A stretch of 64,000 nt of DNA from NCBI RefSeq assembly GCF_030142155.1, contig NZ_CP126247.1:496001-560000 (forward strand), in the 5' to 3' direction. A program made the translations under genes and the position numbers. The DNA is from Arthrobacter sp. zg-Y820 (GTDB lineage: Bacteria; Actinomycetota; Actinomycetes; Actinomycetales; Micrococcaceae). Within the stretch, counting starts at the first letter, position 1; each line of letters starts with the position of its first letter. Of this stretch, positions 53,065-61,599 are shown piece by piece. The notes below the pieces were generated by a model. That model made no database searches. It saw only the letters and a list, made by a program, of their open reading frames with translations, and had not been told where the DNA came from.

Positions 53065-55512
53065 GTGAGTCTTTCCCCGGTACAGCCCAAAGAGTCCAAG
53101 TCCTCCAGCCAGGCCATCGAGCGGGTCTGTGCGCAGATCGCCGCGGAGCTCGGCGTGGCCGCCTGGCAGGTGCGTGCCGCCGTCGACCTGCTGGACAGCG
53201 GATCCACGGTGCCCTTCATCGCCCGCTACCGCAAGGAAGCCACCGGCACCCTGGACGATACGCAGCTGCGTGAACTCGATGAGCGGCTGCGGTACCTGCG
53301 GGAGCTCGAGGAGCGCCGGGTGGCGGTCCGGGAAGCCATCGACAGCCAGGGCAAACTGACGCCGCAGCTCGATGCTGCTATCAGCGCGGCGGACACCAAG
53401 TCCCGGCTCGAGGACATTTACCTGCCGTACAAGACCAAACGGCGCACCAAGGCCCAGATTGCGCGCGAGGCAGGTTTGGAACCGCTCGCCGACGCCCTGC
53501 TGGCCAATCCTCTGCTCAGCCCGGACCGCGCCGCCGCCGGCTACGTGAACGACGCCGTTCCGGACGCCGCTGAGGCGCTCGCCGGAGCGCGGGCAATCCT
53601 GGTGGAACGGGCTGGCCAGGACGCTGACCTGCTCACCGAGCAGCGCGAACGGCTGTGGAAGCAGGGCCGGATGCGCTCTGAGGTCAAGGCCGGCAAGGAG
53701 GCCGAAGGCCAGAAGTTCGCCGACTATTTCGACTTTGCCCAGTCGCCCTCGGGCATGCCGTCGCACCGGGTGCTGGCGCTGCTGCGCGGTGAGAAGGAAG
53801 GCATCCTGGATCTGGGCCTCGCAGAAGCCGATCCCGCCGACACCGCGGCGCTGGCCGCGGCCCGGCTCAAGTATGAGCGGGCGGTGGCAGCCAGCCTGGG
53901 CATCGCAGACCGCGGCCGGCCCGCGGACGCCTGGCTGCTGCAGACCGCGCAGCTGGCATGGCGGCGGATCCTGGCCAAGCTCTCCATCGACCTCCGGGTG
54001 CGGCTGTTCACCGAGGCCGAAGCCGAGGCGGTCCGCGTCTTCGCGGCAAACCTGCGCGATGTGTTGCTGGCTGCTCCGGCCGGCAACCGTGCAACGCTGG
54101 GCCTGGACCCCGGCCTGCGCACCGGCGTCAAGGTGGCAGTGGTGGACGGCACCGGACAGGCAGTGGCCACCGACACCGTCTATCCGCACGCCCCGGCCCG
54201 CAAATGGGATGAAGCGCTGGCCCGGTTGGCGGCCCTGGTGCAGCAGCACCGGGTGGAGCTGATCGCCATCGGCAACGGCACCGCGTCCCGCGAAACCGAC
54301 AAACTGGCCACCGAGCTGATGCGCCTGCTGCCGGCGGCCGGGCTGCAGAAGCTGGTGGTCTCCGAAGCTGGGGCGTCGGTCTACTCAGCGTCGGCCCTGG
54401 CTTCGGCCGAACTGCCGGGAATGGACGTCTCGCTGCGCGGCGCCGTCTCCATCGCCCGCCGGCTGCAGGACCCGCTGGCTGAACTGGTAAAGATCGATCC
54501 GAAGTCGATCGGCGTCGGCCAGTACCAGCACGACGTCGGCACGGCGAAACTGGAGCGGTCCCTGAACGCGGTGATTGAGGACTGCGTCAATGCCGTGGGC
54601 GTGGACGTCAACACAGCCTCACCGGCGCTGCTGACCCGGGTGGCCGGCGTCGGACCGCTGCTGAGCGAGAACATCGTGGCGTACCGCAACGAAAATGGTC
54701 CCTTTGCCCGCCGGGCCGACCTGAAAAAGGTGCCCCGGCTGGGTGCCAAGGCCTTTGAACAGTGCGCCGGTTTCCTGCGGGTGACCGCCGGATCCGAACC
54801 GTTGGATGCCTCGAGCGTGCATCCGGAGTCCTACGGCATCGCCCGCCGCATCCTCGCTGCGACCGGAGCCCGGATGAGTCCCGCCGGTGCGGCGCTGGAG
54901 AACCTGGATCCGTCGGCGTTCGTGGATGACTCCGCGGGGCTGCCGACCATCCTGGACATCGTGGCGGAGCTGCGCAAACCGGGCCGGGATCCCCGTCCCG
55001 CCTTCCGCACGGCGACCTTTTCTGAAGGGGTGGAAAAAATCACCGATCTCCGTGCGGGAATGGTGCTGGACGGGGTGGTCACCAATGTGGCCGCGTTCGG
55101 CGCCTTCGTGGACGTCGGGGTGCACCAGGACGGACTGGTGCACATCTCCGCCATGTCCAGCACTTTCATCTCCGACCCGCGCGACGTGGTGAAGTCCGGG
55201 CAGGTGGTCAAGGTCAAGGTGCTGGAGGCGGATCCGGAGCGCAAGCGCATCTCCCTGACACTGCGCCTGGACGACGACGCCGCTGCCGCCGCTCCGCGGC
55301 CTGCTCGGAACCAGGGACGAAGCGGCGGGAAGCCCGCTGCTGCAGGAGCCCGCGGAAACGACGCCGGAGCGAACACCGGCAAGGGCACGGCTCCCCAGCG
55401 CAGCAACAAGGCGGGCACCTCGGTCCCGGGCACCAGCCGCCGTCGTCCGCCGGCAGCTCCGGCCGCGCAGGGGCCGATGGCCGAAGCGCTGCGCCGGGCG
55501 GGCCTGGCCTAA
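53065..55512 (+). CDS. tex: Tex-type S1 RNA-binding protein
   Basis: 815 residues with the Tex layout: an N-terminal helical domain (TVPFIARYRKEATGTLDD, LEDIYLPYKTKRRTKAQIAR), a YqgF/RNase H-like fold (LGLDPGLRTGVKVAVVDGTG), helix-hairpin-helix motifs (NTASPALLTRVAGVGPLLSE) and a C-terminal S1 domain (GMVLDGVVTNVAAFGAFVDV). It binds nucleic acids and the transcription machinery. An unusual ~75-residue Ala/Gly/Arg tail follows S1. GTG start 15 bp after the XRE gene. Confidence 0.95.
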   Translation: MSLSPVQPKESKSSSQAIERVCAQIAAELGVAAWQVRAAVDLLDSGSTVPFIARYRKEATGTLDDTQLRELDERLRYLRELEERRVAVREAIDSQGKLTPQLDAAISAADTKSRLEDIYLPYKTKRRTKAQIAREAGLEPLADALLANPLLSPDRAAAGYVNDAVPDAAEALAGARAILVERAGQDADLLTEQRERLWKQGRMRSEVKAGKEAEGQKFADYFDFAQSPSGMPSHRVLALLRGEKEGILDLGLAEADPADTAALAAARLKYERAVAASLGIADRGRPADAWLLQTAQLAWRRILAKLSIDLRVRLFTEAEAEAVRVFAANLRDVLLAAPAGNRATLGLDPGLRTGVKVAVVDGTGQAVATDTVYPHAPARKWDEALARLAALVQQHRVELIAIGNGTASRETDKLATELMRLLPAAGLQKLVVSEAGASVYSASALASAELPGMDVSLRGAVSIARRLQDPLAELVKIDPKSIGVGQYQHDVGTAKLERSLNAVIEDCVNAVGVDVNTASPALLTRVAGVGPLLSENIVAYRNENGPFARRADLKKVPRLGAKAFEQCAGFLRVTAGSEPLDASSVHPESYGIARRILAATGARMSPAGAALENLDPSAFVDDSAGLPTILDIVAELRKPGRDPRPAFRTATFSEGVEKITDLRAGMVLDGVVTNVAAFGAFVDVGVHQDGLVHISAMSSTFISDPRDVVKSGQVVKVKVLEADPERKRISLTLRLDDDAAAAAPRPARNQGRSGGKPAAAGARGNDAGANTGKGTAPQRSNKAGTSVPGTSRRRPPAAPAAQGPMAEALRRAGLA

Positions 55513-55540
55513 CCCGTTCAGCGGGCCTCAGCCCTCATCA

Positions 55541-55570
55541 GCCGCCCTCAGCCGCCCTCAGCCGCCCTCA
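55541..55570. repeat. 10-bp tandem repeat GCCGCCCTCA, three copies
   Basis: Three exact copies lie between the tex stop and the end of the next gene, preceded by diverged copies (GCCCTCATCA). Confidence 0.9.
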
Positions 55571-55858
55571 GCCGTCGGATGACTCCGGCTGATCCAGGGC
55601 GTCCTCGGGCGCCGAAGCGCCGTCGTCGTCGGAACCGGAGTCGTTCATACCGGAGTCGTTCGAACCGGAATTGTCGGAACCGGAATGCCCGGCCGGAACA
55701 GTCCCGCCGGGGGAGGTGCCCTGGGCTTCACGGATGTTGCCGGCACTGTGTGCGGACTGGCCGGGCCGGCGCGGATCGCCGGTGGGCTCGGGCTGGGGCG
55801 CGCTGGGGCCCAGGGGATCGTCCTCGTTGTTGGCGGGGCCGGTGGGTTCAGTGGTCAC
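55568..55858 (-). CDS. Small acidic disordered protein
   Basis: 96 residues, rich in Asp, Ser, Gly, Pro and Asn with repeats such as SGSNDSGMNDSGSDDDG; no hydrophobic core, so likely disordered. GTG 55858 has AAAGG 8 bases upstream. Similar Pro/Asp-rich small proteins are annotated as hypothetical in Micrococcaceae. Function unknown. Confidence 0.6.
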   Translation of the reverse strand: MTTEPTGPANNEDDPLGPSAPQPEPTGDPRRPGQSAHSAGNIREAQGTSPGGTVPAGHSGSDNSGSNDSGMNDSGSDDDGASAPEDALDQPESSDG

Positions 55859-55894
55859 GGGATGCCTTTCTGCGATGGATCAATCCTCAAAAGC

Positions 55895-56581
55895 CTAACG
55901 GCTGGCCAACTTTCCCAGCAGGGAATTATCCAAGGTGTCGAGCAGCTCGCGGGGGTCGGTCCGGATCTCCTCGGCACCTGCCTCGCGCAGTTCAGCCTCA
56001 CTGGTGCCGCCGCAGAGCAGGCCAATCGTGGGGATGCCCAAGTCGGCGGCCGCTTTCACGTCCCACACCGAGTCGCCCACAAACACGGTGTCTTCTGCCT
56101 TGAGCCCTGCGGAATCGAGCGCTGCCGAAAGGATGTCGGGGCTTGGCTTTGATGCCTCCGCGTCCGCTGAGCTGGTGGCGGCGCTGATGGCCGAGTCGGC
56201 ATCGATGACTCCGCGCAGCACCTCCAGCTCCGCACCGGAGGCGGAGGAAGCGAGCACCACTGTCAGGTCCTTGCCTGCACAGGCCAGCAGCAGGTCGCGG
56301 GCGCCGTCAAAGGAACGCAGGGAAGGCCACCACGTGGAAAAGATGGCCCCATGGGCGGCATCGAGCATTTCATCCTGGTCCTGATCCCGGCCGTCACCGA
56401 GCAGATGTTCCACCAGCTTGTCTCCGCCCATACCGATGGCCCGGTGCACCGCGGACATGGGGACATCATGGTCCATTCGGCGAAAGGCCTGCCACCAGGC
56501 AACGGCATGCAGATAGTTTGAATCCACCAGGGTTCCGTCGACGTCGAAAAGTACTCCGCGCTTCGCGCTGCTGCTGCCCAT
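55895..56581 (-). CDS. HAD-family hydrolase (phosphoglycolate phosphatase-like)
   Basis: Mg2+-dependent phosphatase, 228 residues. Motif I FDVDGTLVDSN, motif II VVLASSASG, motif III Lys in ASKPSPDI, motif IV TVFVGDSVWDVKAAADLG. The helical cap between motifs I and II places it in subclass I. Substrate (phosphoglycolate, sugar phosphate) undecided. It lies 12 bp behind the broken vsr gene on the same strand. Confidence 0.92.
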   Translation of the reverse strand: MGSSSAKRGVLFDVDGTLVDSNYLHAVAWWQAFRRMDHDVPMSAVHRAIGMGGDKLVEHLLGDGRDQDQDEMLDAAHGAIFSTWWPSLRSFDGARDLLLACAGKDLTVVLASSASGAELEVLRGVIDADSAISAATSSADAEASKPSPDILSAALDSAGLKAEDTVFVGDSVWDVKAAADLGIPTIGLLCGGTSEAELREAGAEEIRTDPRELLDTLDNSLLGKLASR

Positions 56582-56593
56582 GTGTTTCTCCTC

Positions 56594-57066
56594 CTAGCGG
56601 GGGTGCTGGGGTGTGAGGGTGGAATGCCCTGGTTTGAGTCTATTTCGCGGCCCAAGAAATTCGAAGAGCTGCTCCTCCAAGCTCGAGCGATCCTTGAGCT
56701 CGCATTCCCACACGGTGAGGGATTCCCATCCGGCAGCAGCGAGGGACTGGATGGCCGAGGCGTCGCGCTGGGCGGTCCGGCTGCGCTTTTGCTCCCAGAA
56801 TTCGCTGTTGTTCTGCGGTGCGTGCTGGCCGGCGGGGCAGCTGTGAAGATGCCAGAAACAGCCGTTGACAAAAATGACCTTGCGCCGCGACGCGAACACC
56901 AGGTCCGGCTTTCCGGGCAGCAGCCTTCCGCCCGCCGCACCGTGCAGGCGGAAACGGTACCCGCGGCATGGAGCAGACGCCGGACCAACAGCTCCGGCTT
57001 GGTGTTTTTGCTCCGGATCCGGGACATGTTCAGGCTGCGCTGCTCAGCGCTGACGGTATCGGCCAT
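56594..57066 (-). pseudogene. vsr: Very short patch repair endonuclease (Vsr), frameshifted
   Basis: Vsr nicks DNA 5' to T:G mismatches made by deamination of 5-methylcytosine. The start reads MADTVSAEQRSLNMSRIRSK and then NTKPELLVRRLLHAAG; the rest continues in another frame with GRLLPGKPDLVFASRRKVIF, NGCFWHLHSCP and WECELKDRSSLEEQLFEFLG. One base is missing near 56960-56966, where AAGYRFRLH would be expected. Catalytic Asp and His residues survive in the second frame. No cytosine methylase gene is near. Either a real loss-of-function or a sequencing error. Confidence 0.85.
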
Positions 57067-57174
57067 GAACCCAGTCTAGGCAGGCAGGGGTGCCCGGAAA
57101 CCCTGCCCCCTAGCCAGCGCCAGCGGCAGCGGCCTACGTTGGCTGGAAAGGCGAGACGGGTGAAGGGTTGGCCA

Positions 57175-58161
57175 GTGGCATCGATTCGAATTCTCGGCAC
57201 CGGAGGAACCATCGCGTCCCGCAGCACCGGGGGAGGCGGCCTGGTGGCGTCGGAGCGCATTGAGGAGCTCATCAGTACGCTGTCGCGCAGGCATACGGTG
57301 ACGGTCCGGGACCTGATGGTCAGCGGAAGCTACCGGCTGCAGCTCTCGGATCTGAGGGTCATTGCGCAGGCTGCGCGGAACGCACTGCTGGATTCCACGG
57401 TGGACGGCGTCGTCATTACCCACGGCATCGACACCATGGAGGAAACCGCCTTCCTGCTGGATCTGGTGCATGCGTCGCCCAAACCGGTGGTGTTTACGGG
57501 GTCCTCCCGGCCGTTGGACAGCGCCTCCCCGGACGGCCCGCACAACCTCGAGGAGGCCGTGAACGCGGCGGCCTCACCCGACTTGCGGGATACCGGCGTC
57601 CTGGTGTCCTTCGGCGGGGTGGTCCGCTCAGCCAGGGGCCTGCGCTATGCCAGTACCCTGGCTGCGAACCCCTTTGCCGGCGGCACCGAGGTGGCCCATT
57701 TCATCGGCGACAGCCTGCATGTGACCGCACGCCCGCTCCGTCCGGCTCCGCTGCCGCTGCCAAACGAGGCCTTCGACGCGGCGCGTGTGGAAATCATCGA
57801 CTGCTCCGTGGGCACCGGAACGGATCTGTTTTCCCATGCCGTCCACGCCGGAGCCGATGCCGTGGTCCTGGCCGGAACGGGGCTGGGCAACGCCGGACCC
57901 GGGTTCACCGAAGCGGTACAGGACGCCGTGCGGGCGGGATGCTTCGTTGTCCTGAGTTCCCGGGTGCCGGAGGGACCCGTGATTCCCACCTTCGGTGATG
58001 GGGGCGGCATCGACCTGGTCCGGGCCGGGGCACTTCCCGCCGGCGACCTGAAGCCGCCGCAGGCCCGCATCCTCGCGGCGCTGCTCACCTCGCAGCCGGC
58101 CACGCCCGAACAGATCCAGCACGTCCTGACTGCCTCACCGGCGGGTTCGAACTCCTCCTGA
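57175..58161 (+). CDS. ansA: L-asparaginase
   Basis: Hydrolyses asparagine to aspartate and ammonia. Both catalytic Thr motifs are present: RILGTGGTIASRS (T12) and VVITHGIDTMEETAFLLD (T82, D86). Also seen are FTGSSRPLDSASPDGPHNL and the lid region. There is no signal peptide, so it is cytoplasmic (type I-like). GTG 57175 is preferred (AAGGG 7 bases upstream); GTG 57160 in frame is an alternative. Length 328 is normal. Confidence 0.92.
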   Translation: MASIRILGTGGTIASRSTGGGGLVASERIEELISTLSRRHTVTVRDLMVSGSYRLQLSDLRVIAQAARNALLDSTVDGVVITHGIDTMEETAFLLDLVHASPKPVVFTGSSRPLDSASPDGPHNLEEAVNAAASPDLRDTGVLVSFGGVVRSARGLRYASTLAANPFAGGTEVAHFIGDSLHVTARPLRPAPLPLPNEAFDAARVEIIDCSVGTGTDLFSHAVHAGADAVVLAGTGLGNAGPGFTEAVQDAVRAGCFVVLSSRVPEGPVIPTFGDGGGIDLVRAGALPAGDLKPPQARILAALLTSQPATPEQIQHVLTASPAGSNSS

Positions 58162-58173
58162 CCGTGCCGCGGA

Positions 58174-58196
58174 ATCGAACCGACCGATTTGTGCAC
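58174..58196 (-). other. Fragment resembling a tRNA T-arm
   Basis: The minus strand reads GGTCGGTTCGATTCCGC, sharing CGGTTCGATTCCG with the tRNA-Arg gene at 8.7 kb, but the T stem keeps only three pairs and no acceptor or anticodon stem can be formed. Likely a remnant or chance match. Confidence 0.3.
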
Positions 58197-58268
58197 CGGG
58201 TGGTCCCGCACCGCTAAGCTGACTTATTATTAACGACACAGGTGGTACCCCTTACAAGGAGGTAAGAG

Positions 58269-58505
58269 ATGTCGGGCTACTTCAAGCTGGTCGACGCTCA
58301 TGACGGCGCGTTCCGGATCAAGCTCATTTCCGGTGACGGTGCGTTGATGGCGGTATCGGCGATGTTCCCCACCAAGCAGGAGGCAGTTGCAGGCATTGAG
58401 CTGATGCGGGAGATTGCCGGCACCGGTCCGGTGGTCGACCAAAGCTCCGACGCCGATGTGCTGGGCGACGCCAGCCGCAATGACGGAAGGGCGCGGACAT
58501 CCTAA
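58269..58505 (+). CDS. DUF1508 (YegP-like) small protein
   Basis: 78 residues with the family fold pattern GYFKLVDAHDGAFRIKLISG and FPTKQEAVAGIELMRE, followed by a disordered tail. A very strong AAGGAGG site precedes ATG 58269, so it may be highly expressed. YegP-like proteins are small alpha/beta proteins of unclear function. A terminator follows. Confidence 0.87.
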   Translation: MSGYFKLVDAHDGAFRIKLISGDGALMAVSAMFPTKQEAVAGIELMREIAGTGPVVDQSSDADVLGDASRNDGRARTS

Positions 58506-58519
58506 GCGGGTCCATCAGA

Positions 58520-58557
58520 AAGGCCTTGGGTTCCACTTGGAACGCAAGGCCTTTTTG
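58520..58557 (+). terminator. Rho-independent terminator
   Basis: AAAGGCCTTG / CAAGGCCTTT arms with an inner GTTCC/GGAAC stem are followed by TTTTTG. Confidence 0.9.
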
Positions 58558-58568
58558 TTTGTTGACTG

Positions 58569-58715
58569 CTACTTCTGATCAGTGTCGTCGCCCTCCGCGG
58601 CTTCCTGGGCGTGCTGGCGCTGCGACTCGGGCTGTTCCGAGGCATCGCCTTCCGACGGCGCCTCGTTGTGGGTGCGGTCCTTGTCGTCGGCGGCGGGGGT
58701 TTCCTTCTCAGTCAT
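58569..58715 (-). CDS. 48-residue acidic hydrophilic protein
   Basis: Short frame beginning MTEKETPAADDKDRTHNEAP and ending EGDDTDQK. ATG 58715 has GGAGAAG 8 bases upstream. The peptide is rich in Glu, Asp, Gln and lacks hydrophobic residues, so likely disordered. It is embedded in a longer open frame that is antisense to the next gene and easy to miss. Function unknown; similar small acidic proteins are common in this family. Confidence 0.55.
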   Translation of the reverse strand: MTEKETPAADDKDRTHNEAPSEGDASEQPESQRQHAQEAAEGDDTDQK

Positions 58716-58979
58716 GGCTCTTCTCCAGTCAGGTCGGGGTGGACGCCGGGTCTGCGGGCGGGCAGCCCTCTGTTCAGGAGCGGCCCCATAGGCCCAGTTT
58801 AGGAAGCGCCGCCCCACGCTGATAGGGGCAACGGCGAAGTGACCCGCGGAAAGGCGAAGAGCCGCCGGAGAACCGTCGGGGAGCACGGCAGCCAGGACGG
58901 GCACAGGGCGGCTGCCCGGCGGCCATGCGCCCGGTTTTCGCCCTAGCCAGAGGCCCGAGGGCCGGGTAGCGTGAGCCGG

Positions 58980-60650
58980 ATGCAGCCAAGCGAAGATGCG
59001 GACGTCATTGTTGTGGGTGCCGGACTGGCGGGATTGGCGGCCACCGCAGAGCTGATCGACGCCGGCCGCTCGGTCATCCTGGTGGAGCAAGAGGGGGAGG
59101 CCAGTCTCGGGGGTCAGGCCTGGTGGTCCTTCGGCGGACTGTTCCTGGTGGACACTCCCGAACAGCGGCGGCTGCGGATCACGGATTCCGTGGCTTTGGC
59201 CTGGCAGGACTGGCTGGGCACGGCCGGCTTCGACCGGCCGGAGGACTATTGGCCGCGCCGCTGGGCGGAGGCCTACGTGAACTTCGCCGCCGGAGAGAAG
59301 CGCGCCTGGCTGCAGGGGATGGGACACCGCATTTTTCCCGTCGTGGGCTGGGCCGAGCGCGGCGGCTACGGCGCCACGGGCCCGGGCAACTCCGTGCCGC
59401 GCTTTCACATCACCTGGGGCACCGGACCGGGGATCACCGCGCCCTTCGAAGCGAAGGTGCGCGACGGCGTCGCCCGCGGACGCGTCCGGCTGGCCTTCCG
59501 GCACCGGATGGAAGAACTGACGGTGACCAACGGCGTCGTGACCGGAATCCGCGGCAGCGTGCTGGAGCCGACGACGGCGGCCCGCGGCACCGCGACCAGC
59601 CGCACGGCCGTGGGGGAATTCGAGTTCGCGGCCGGTGGCGTCGTGGTCACCACCGGTGGAATCGGCGGCGATCATGCCCTGGTGCGGGCCGCGTGGCCGA
59701 AGCGGCTGGGCAGTCCGCCGCGAACCATGCTCAGCGGTGTGCCCGAACATGTGGACGGGCACGGCATCGCCGCCGGCGCAGCGGCCGGCGGGCGCATCAT
59801 CAACCCGGACCGCATGTGGCATTACGTGGAGGGCATCAAGAACTGGGATCCGGTTTGGGCGAACCACGGAATCCGGATCCTGCCCGGCCCGTCCTCGCTC
59901 TGGCTGGACGCGGCGGGAAACCGGCTGCCTGTTCCCCTGTTTCCCGGCTTTGACACGCTGGGCACGCTTGAACACCTGCGTACCACCGGTCATGACTACA
60001 GCTGGTTCCTCCTGAACAAGGCGATCATCCGGAAGGAGTTCGCGCTCTCCGGATCGGAACAGAACCCGGACCTCACGGGTAAATCCGTGCGGGATGTTCT
60101 GGGACGGGCCACGGCCGGGGTGCCCGGGCCGGTGCAAAACTTCCTGGACCACGGGGAAGACTTCATCACCGCCGGCTCAGTCGAGGAGCTGGTTGCGGGG
60201 ATGAATGCCCTGTCGAAGGTCTCCACTGAGGGGCGTGCTCCGGTGTTGTCTGCCGCAGCGGTGCGCGAAGAGCTCGAAGCCCGGGACCGGGAAGTTGCGA
60301 ACCCGTTCAGCAAGGACAGCCAGGTGACGGCCATCCGCGGGGCGCGCAACTATCTGGGTGACCGGCTTATTCGGACAGCGCCGCCGCGTCCGATCCTGGA
60401 TCCCAAGGCCGGACCGCTGATCGCGGTGCGGCTCTCCGTGCTGACCCGCAAGACGCTGGGCGGGTTGGAAACCGATCTGGACTCACGGGTGCTGGGTGCC
60501 GGCGGCGAGCCGGTGCCCGGCCTGTTTGCTGCGGGCGAGGCCGCAGGGTTCGGCGGCGGAGGGATGCACGGCTACCGGTCCCTGGAAGGAACGTTCCTTG
60601 GCGGCTGCCTGTTCAGCGGTCGGGCCGCCGGGAGGGCCGCCGGCCGATGA
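58980..60650 (+). CDS. FAD-binding dehydrogenase (KstD/flavocytochrome c superfamily)
   Basis: Flavoprotein of 556 residues: FAD site VIVVGAGLAGLAATAELIDA, EQEGEASLGGQAWWSFGGLF, a second dinucleotide segment VVVTTGGIGGDH, and the C-terminal GLFAAGEAAGFGGGGMHGYR with LEGTFLGGCLFSGR. This is the predicted oxidoreductase group often annotated FAD-binding dehydrogenase. ATG 58980 is chosen; GTG 58971 is 3 codons upstream. Substrate unknown. Confidence 0.85.
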   Translation: MQPSEDADVIVVGAGLAGLAATAELIDAGRSVILVEQEGEASLGGQAWWSFGGLFLVDTPEQRRLRITDSVALAWQDWLGTAGFDRPEDYWPRRWAEAYVNFAAGEKRAWLQGMGHRIFPVVGWAERGGYGATGPGNSVPRFHITWGTGPGITAPFEAKVRDGVARGRVRLAFRHRMEELTVTNGVVTGIRGSVLEPTTAARGTATSRTAVGEFEFAAGGVVVTTGGIGGDHALVRAAWPKRLGSPPRTMLSGVPEHVDGHGIAAGAAAGGRIINPDRMWHYVEGIKNWDPVWANHGIRILPGPSSLWLDAAGNRLPVPLFPGFDTLGTLEHLRTTGHDYSWFLLNKAIIRKEFALSGSEQNPDLTGKSVRDVLGRATAGVPGPVQNFLDHGEDFITAGSVEELVAGMNALSKVSTEGRAPVLSAAAVREELEARDREVANPFSKDSQVTAIRGARNYLGDRLIRTAPPRPILDPKAGPLIAVRLSVLTRKTLGGLETDLDSRVLGAGGEPVPGLFAAGEAAGFGGGGMHGYRSLEGTFLGGCLFSGRAAGRAAGR

Positions 60651-60690
60651 GCGGCGGCTGGTGAGCGGCGGCCGGTGAGCGGCGGCCGGT
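60647..60690 (+). repeat. 14-bp tandem repeat after the dehydrogenase stop
   Basis: Units of GTGAGCGGCGGCCG, about three copies, start at the stop codon and decay into GTGAGCCAACTG and GTGACCGGCTG. Confidence 0.85.
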
Positions 60691-60833
60691 GAGCCAACTG
60701 GTGACCGGCTGGTGGGTGGCTGGGGTTAACAAGGTCGGTGAGTGGCTGCCGACGGCCCGCCCGGTTGTGATCTCGCCGTCGATCAACCGGGCGGGCTGCC
60801 TGCGGCTGGCCTTCTGCTGCGGGCCTTACGCTG

Positions 60834-61376
60834 CTAGCCCTGCGCGAATTTCTTGCTCAACCGATACTGCTTCATCTGGTTGAAGTACGCCGGTGCCGGG
60901 TTCAGGTACAGCAGCACGGTGGCCGCAATCGTCAGCAGGGTGGAGACGATGGCCACCAGATTGGCGGCGGAAAGGTCCGTAAAGTTCAGCAGGGAGATCA
61001 CGGCAAAAACGGTGAGGACAATCCGGGCCCAGTTGTAGCCCTTGCGGATGAAGATGGCTACCAACAAAGTCACCACCGCGCTGATGACGGCAATCACGAC
61101 CACCAAGATTGTTCCGGCAGCAATGGCGGCATCAAGATCGACGGCGGCACCCTGCGCCTCCAGCTGCCGTTGCGCCGTCGCCCGGGCTTCGGGTGAATTG
61201 AGTGCCGCAATGCCAAACGGAACACTGATGATTGAAAGAACCAGCGAGGCAATAAGCAGCCAGAATGAAATGTCCACCTGTTTCGGACGCGCCGGGATGG
61301 AGGCGGGCGGGGGAGCACTCTGGCCCCCGGGGTAGGCGTTGTAGTTGAAATTATTGTTCTGCGGTTGTTCGGACAT
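60834..61376 (-). CDS. Hypothetical four-helix membrane protein
   Basis: 180 residues: an Asn/Gln/Pro-rich N-terminal tail (MSEQPQNNNFNYNAYPGGQS) then four helices, with a basic turn IRKGYNWARIVLTVFAVISL and the end YFNQMKQYRLSKKF. The pattern resembles small actinobacterial membrane proteins of unknown function. ATG 61376 has AGGGGAAAGC upstream; the longer frame is rejected. Confidence 0.75.
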   Translation of the reverse strand: MSEQPQNNNFNYNAYPGGQSAPPPASIPARPKQVDISFWLLIASLVLSIISVPFGIAALNSPEARATAQRQLEAQGAAVDLDAAIAAGTILVVVIAVISAVVTLLVAIFIRKGYNWARIVLTVFAVISLLNFTDLSAANLVAIVSTLLTIAATVLLYLNPAPAYFNQMKQYRLSKKFAQG

Positions 61377-61524
61377 GCTTTCCCCTAAAAGCTGGCTGAT
61401 ACTGCGGCATATTTTTGCCGCATTGTTAGCTACCCTAGCCGGGACGTATCCGGACCGCCTCGATCCCAAGGCGGGGATTCAGCAATAAGCGCCAGGAATC
61501 TGGTCCCTAAGGCTGAACTAAACA

Positions 61525-61571
61525 AACGAGAGGGCCGGAAAAGGCATAAAGCCAATTCCAGCCCTCTCGTT
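61525..61571. terminator. Hairpin terminator of the rbsK operon
   Basis: AACGAGAGGGC / GCCCTCTCGTT arms flank a 25-base loop. On the minus strand the stem is followed by TGTTTAG. Confidence 0.75.
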
Positions 61572-61599
61572 GTCGATCTGCGGGTCCCTTGCTCTGTTC

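Noticed and set aside
56640..56969. Third-frame open frame over the vsr gene
   Set aside because: Arg/Pro-rich shadow; the Vsr motifs are in the other two minus-strand frames.
58569..60152. 527-residue open frame antisense to the FAD dehydrogenase
   Set aside because: Only its last 48 codons, behind a good ribosome site at 58715, look like a real gene; the rest is antisense shadow.
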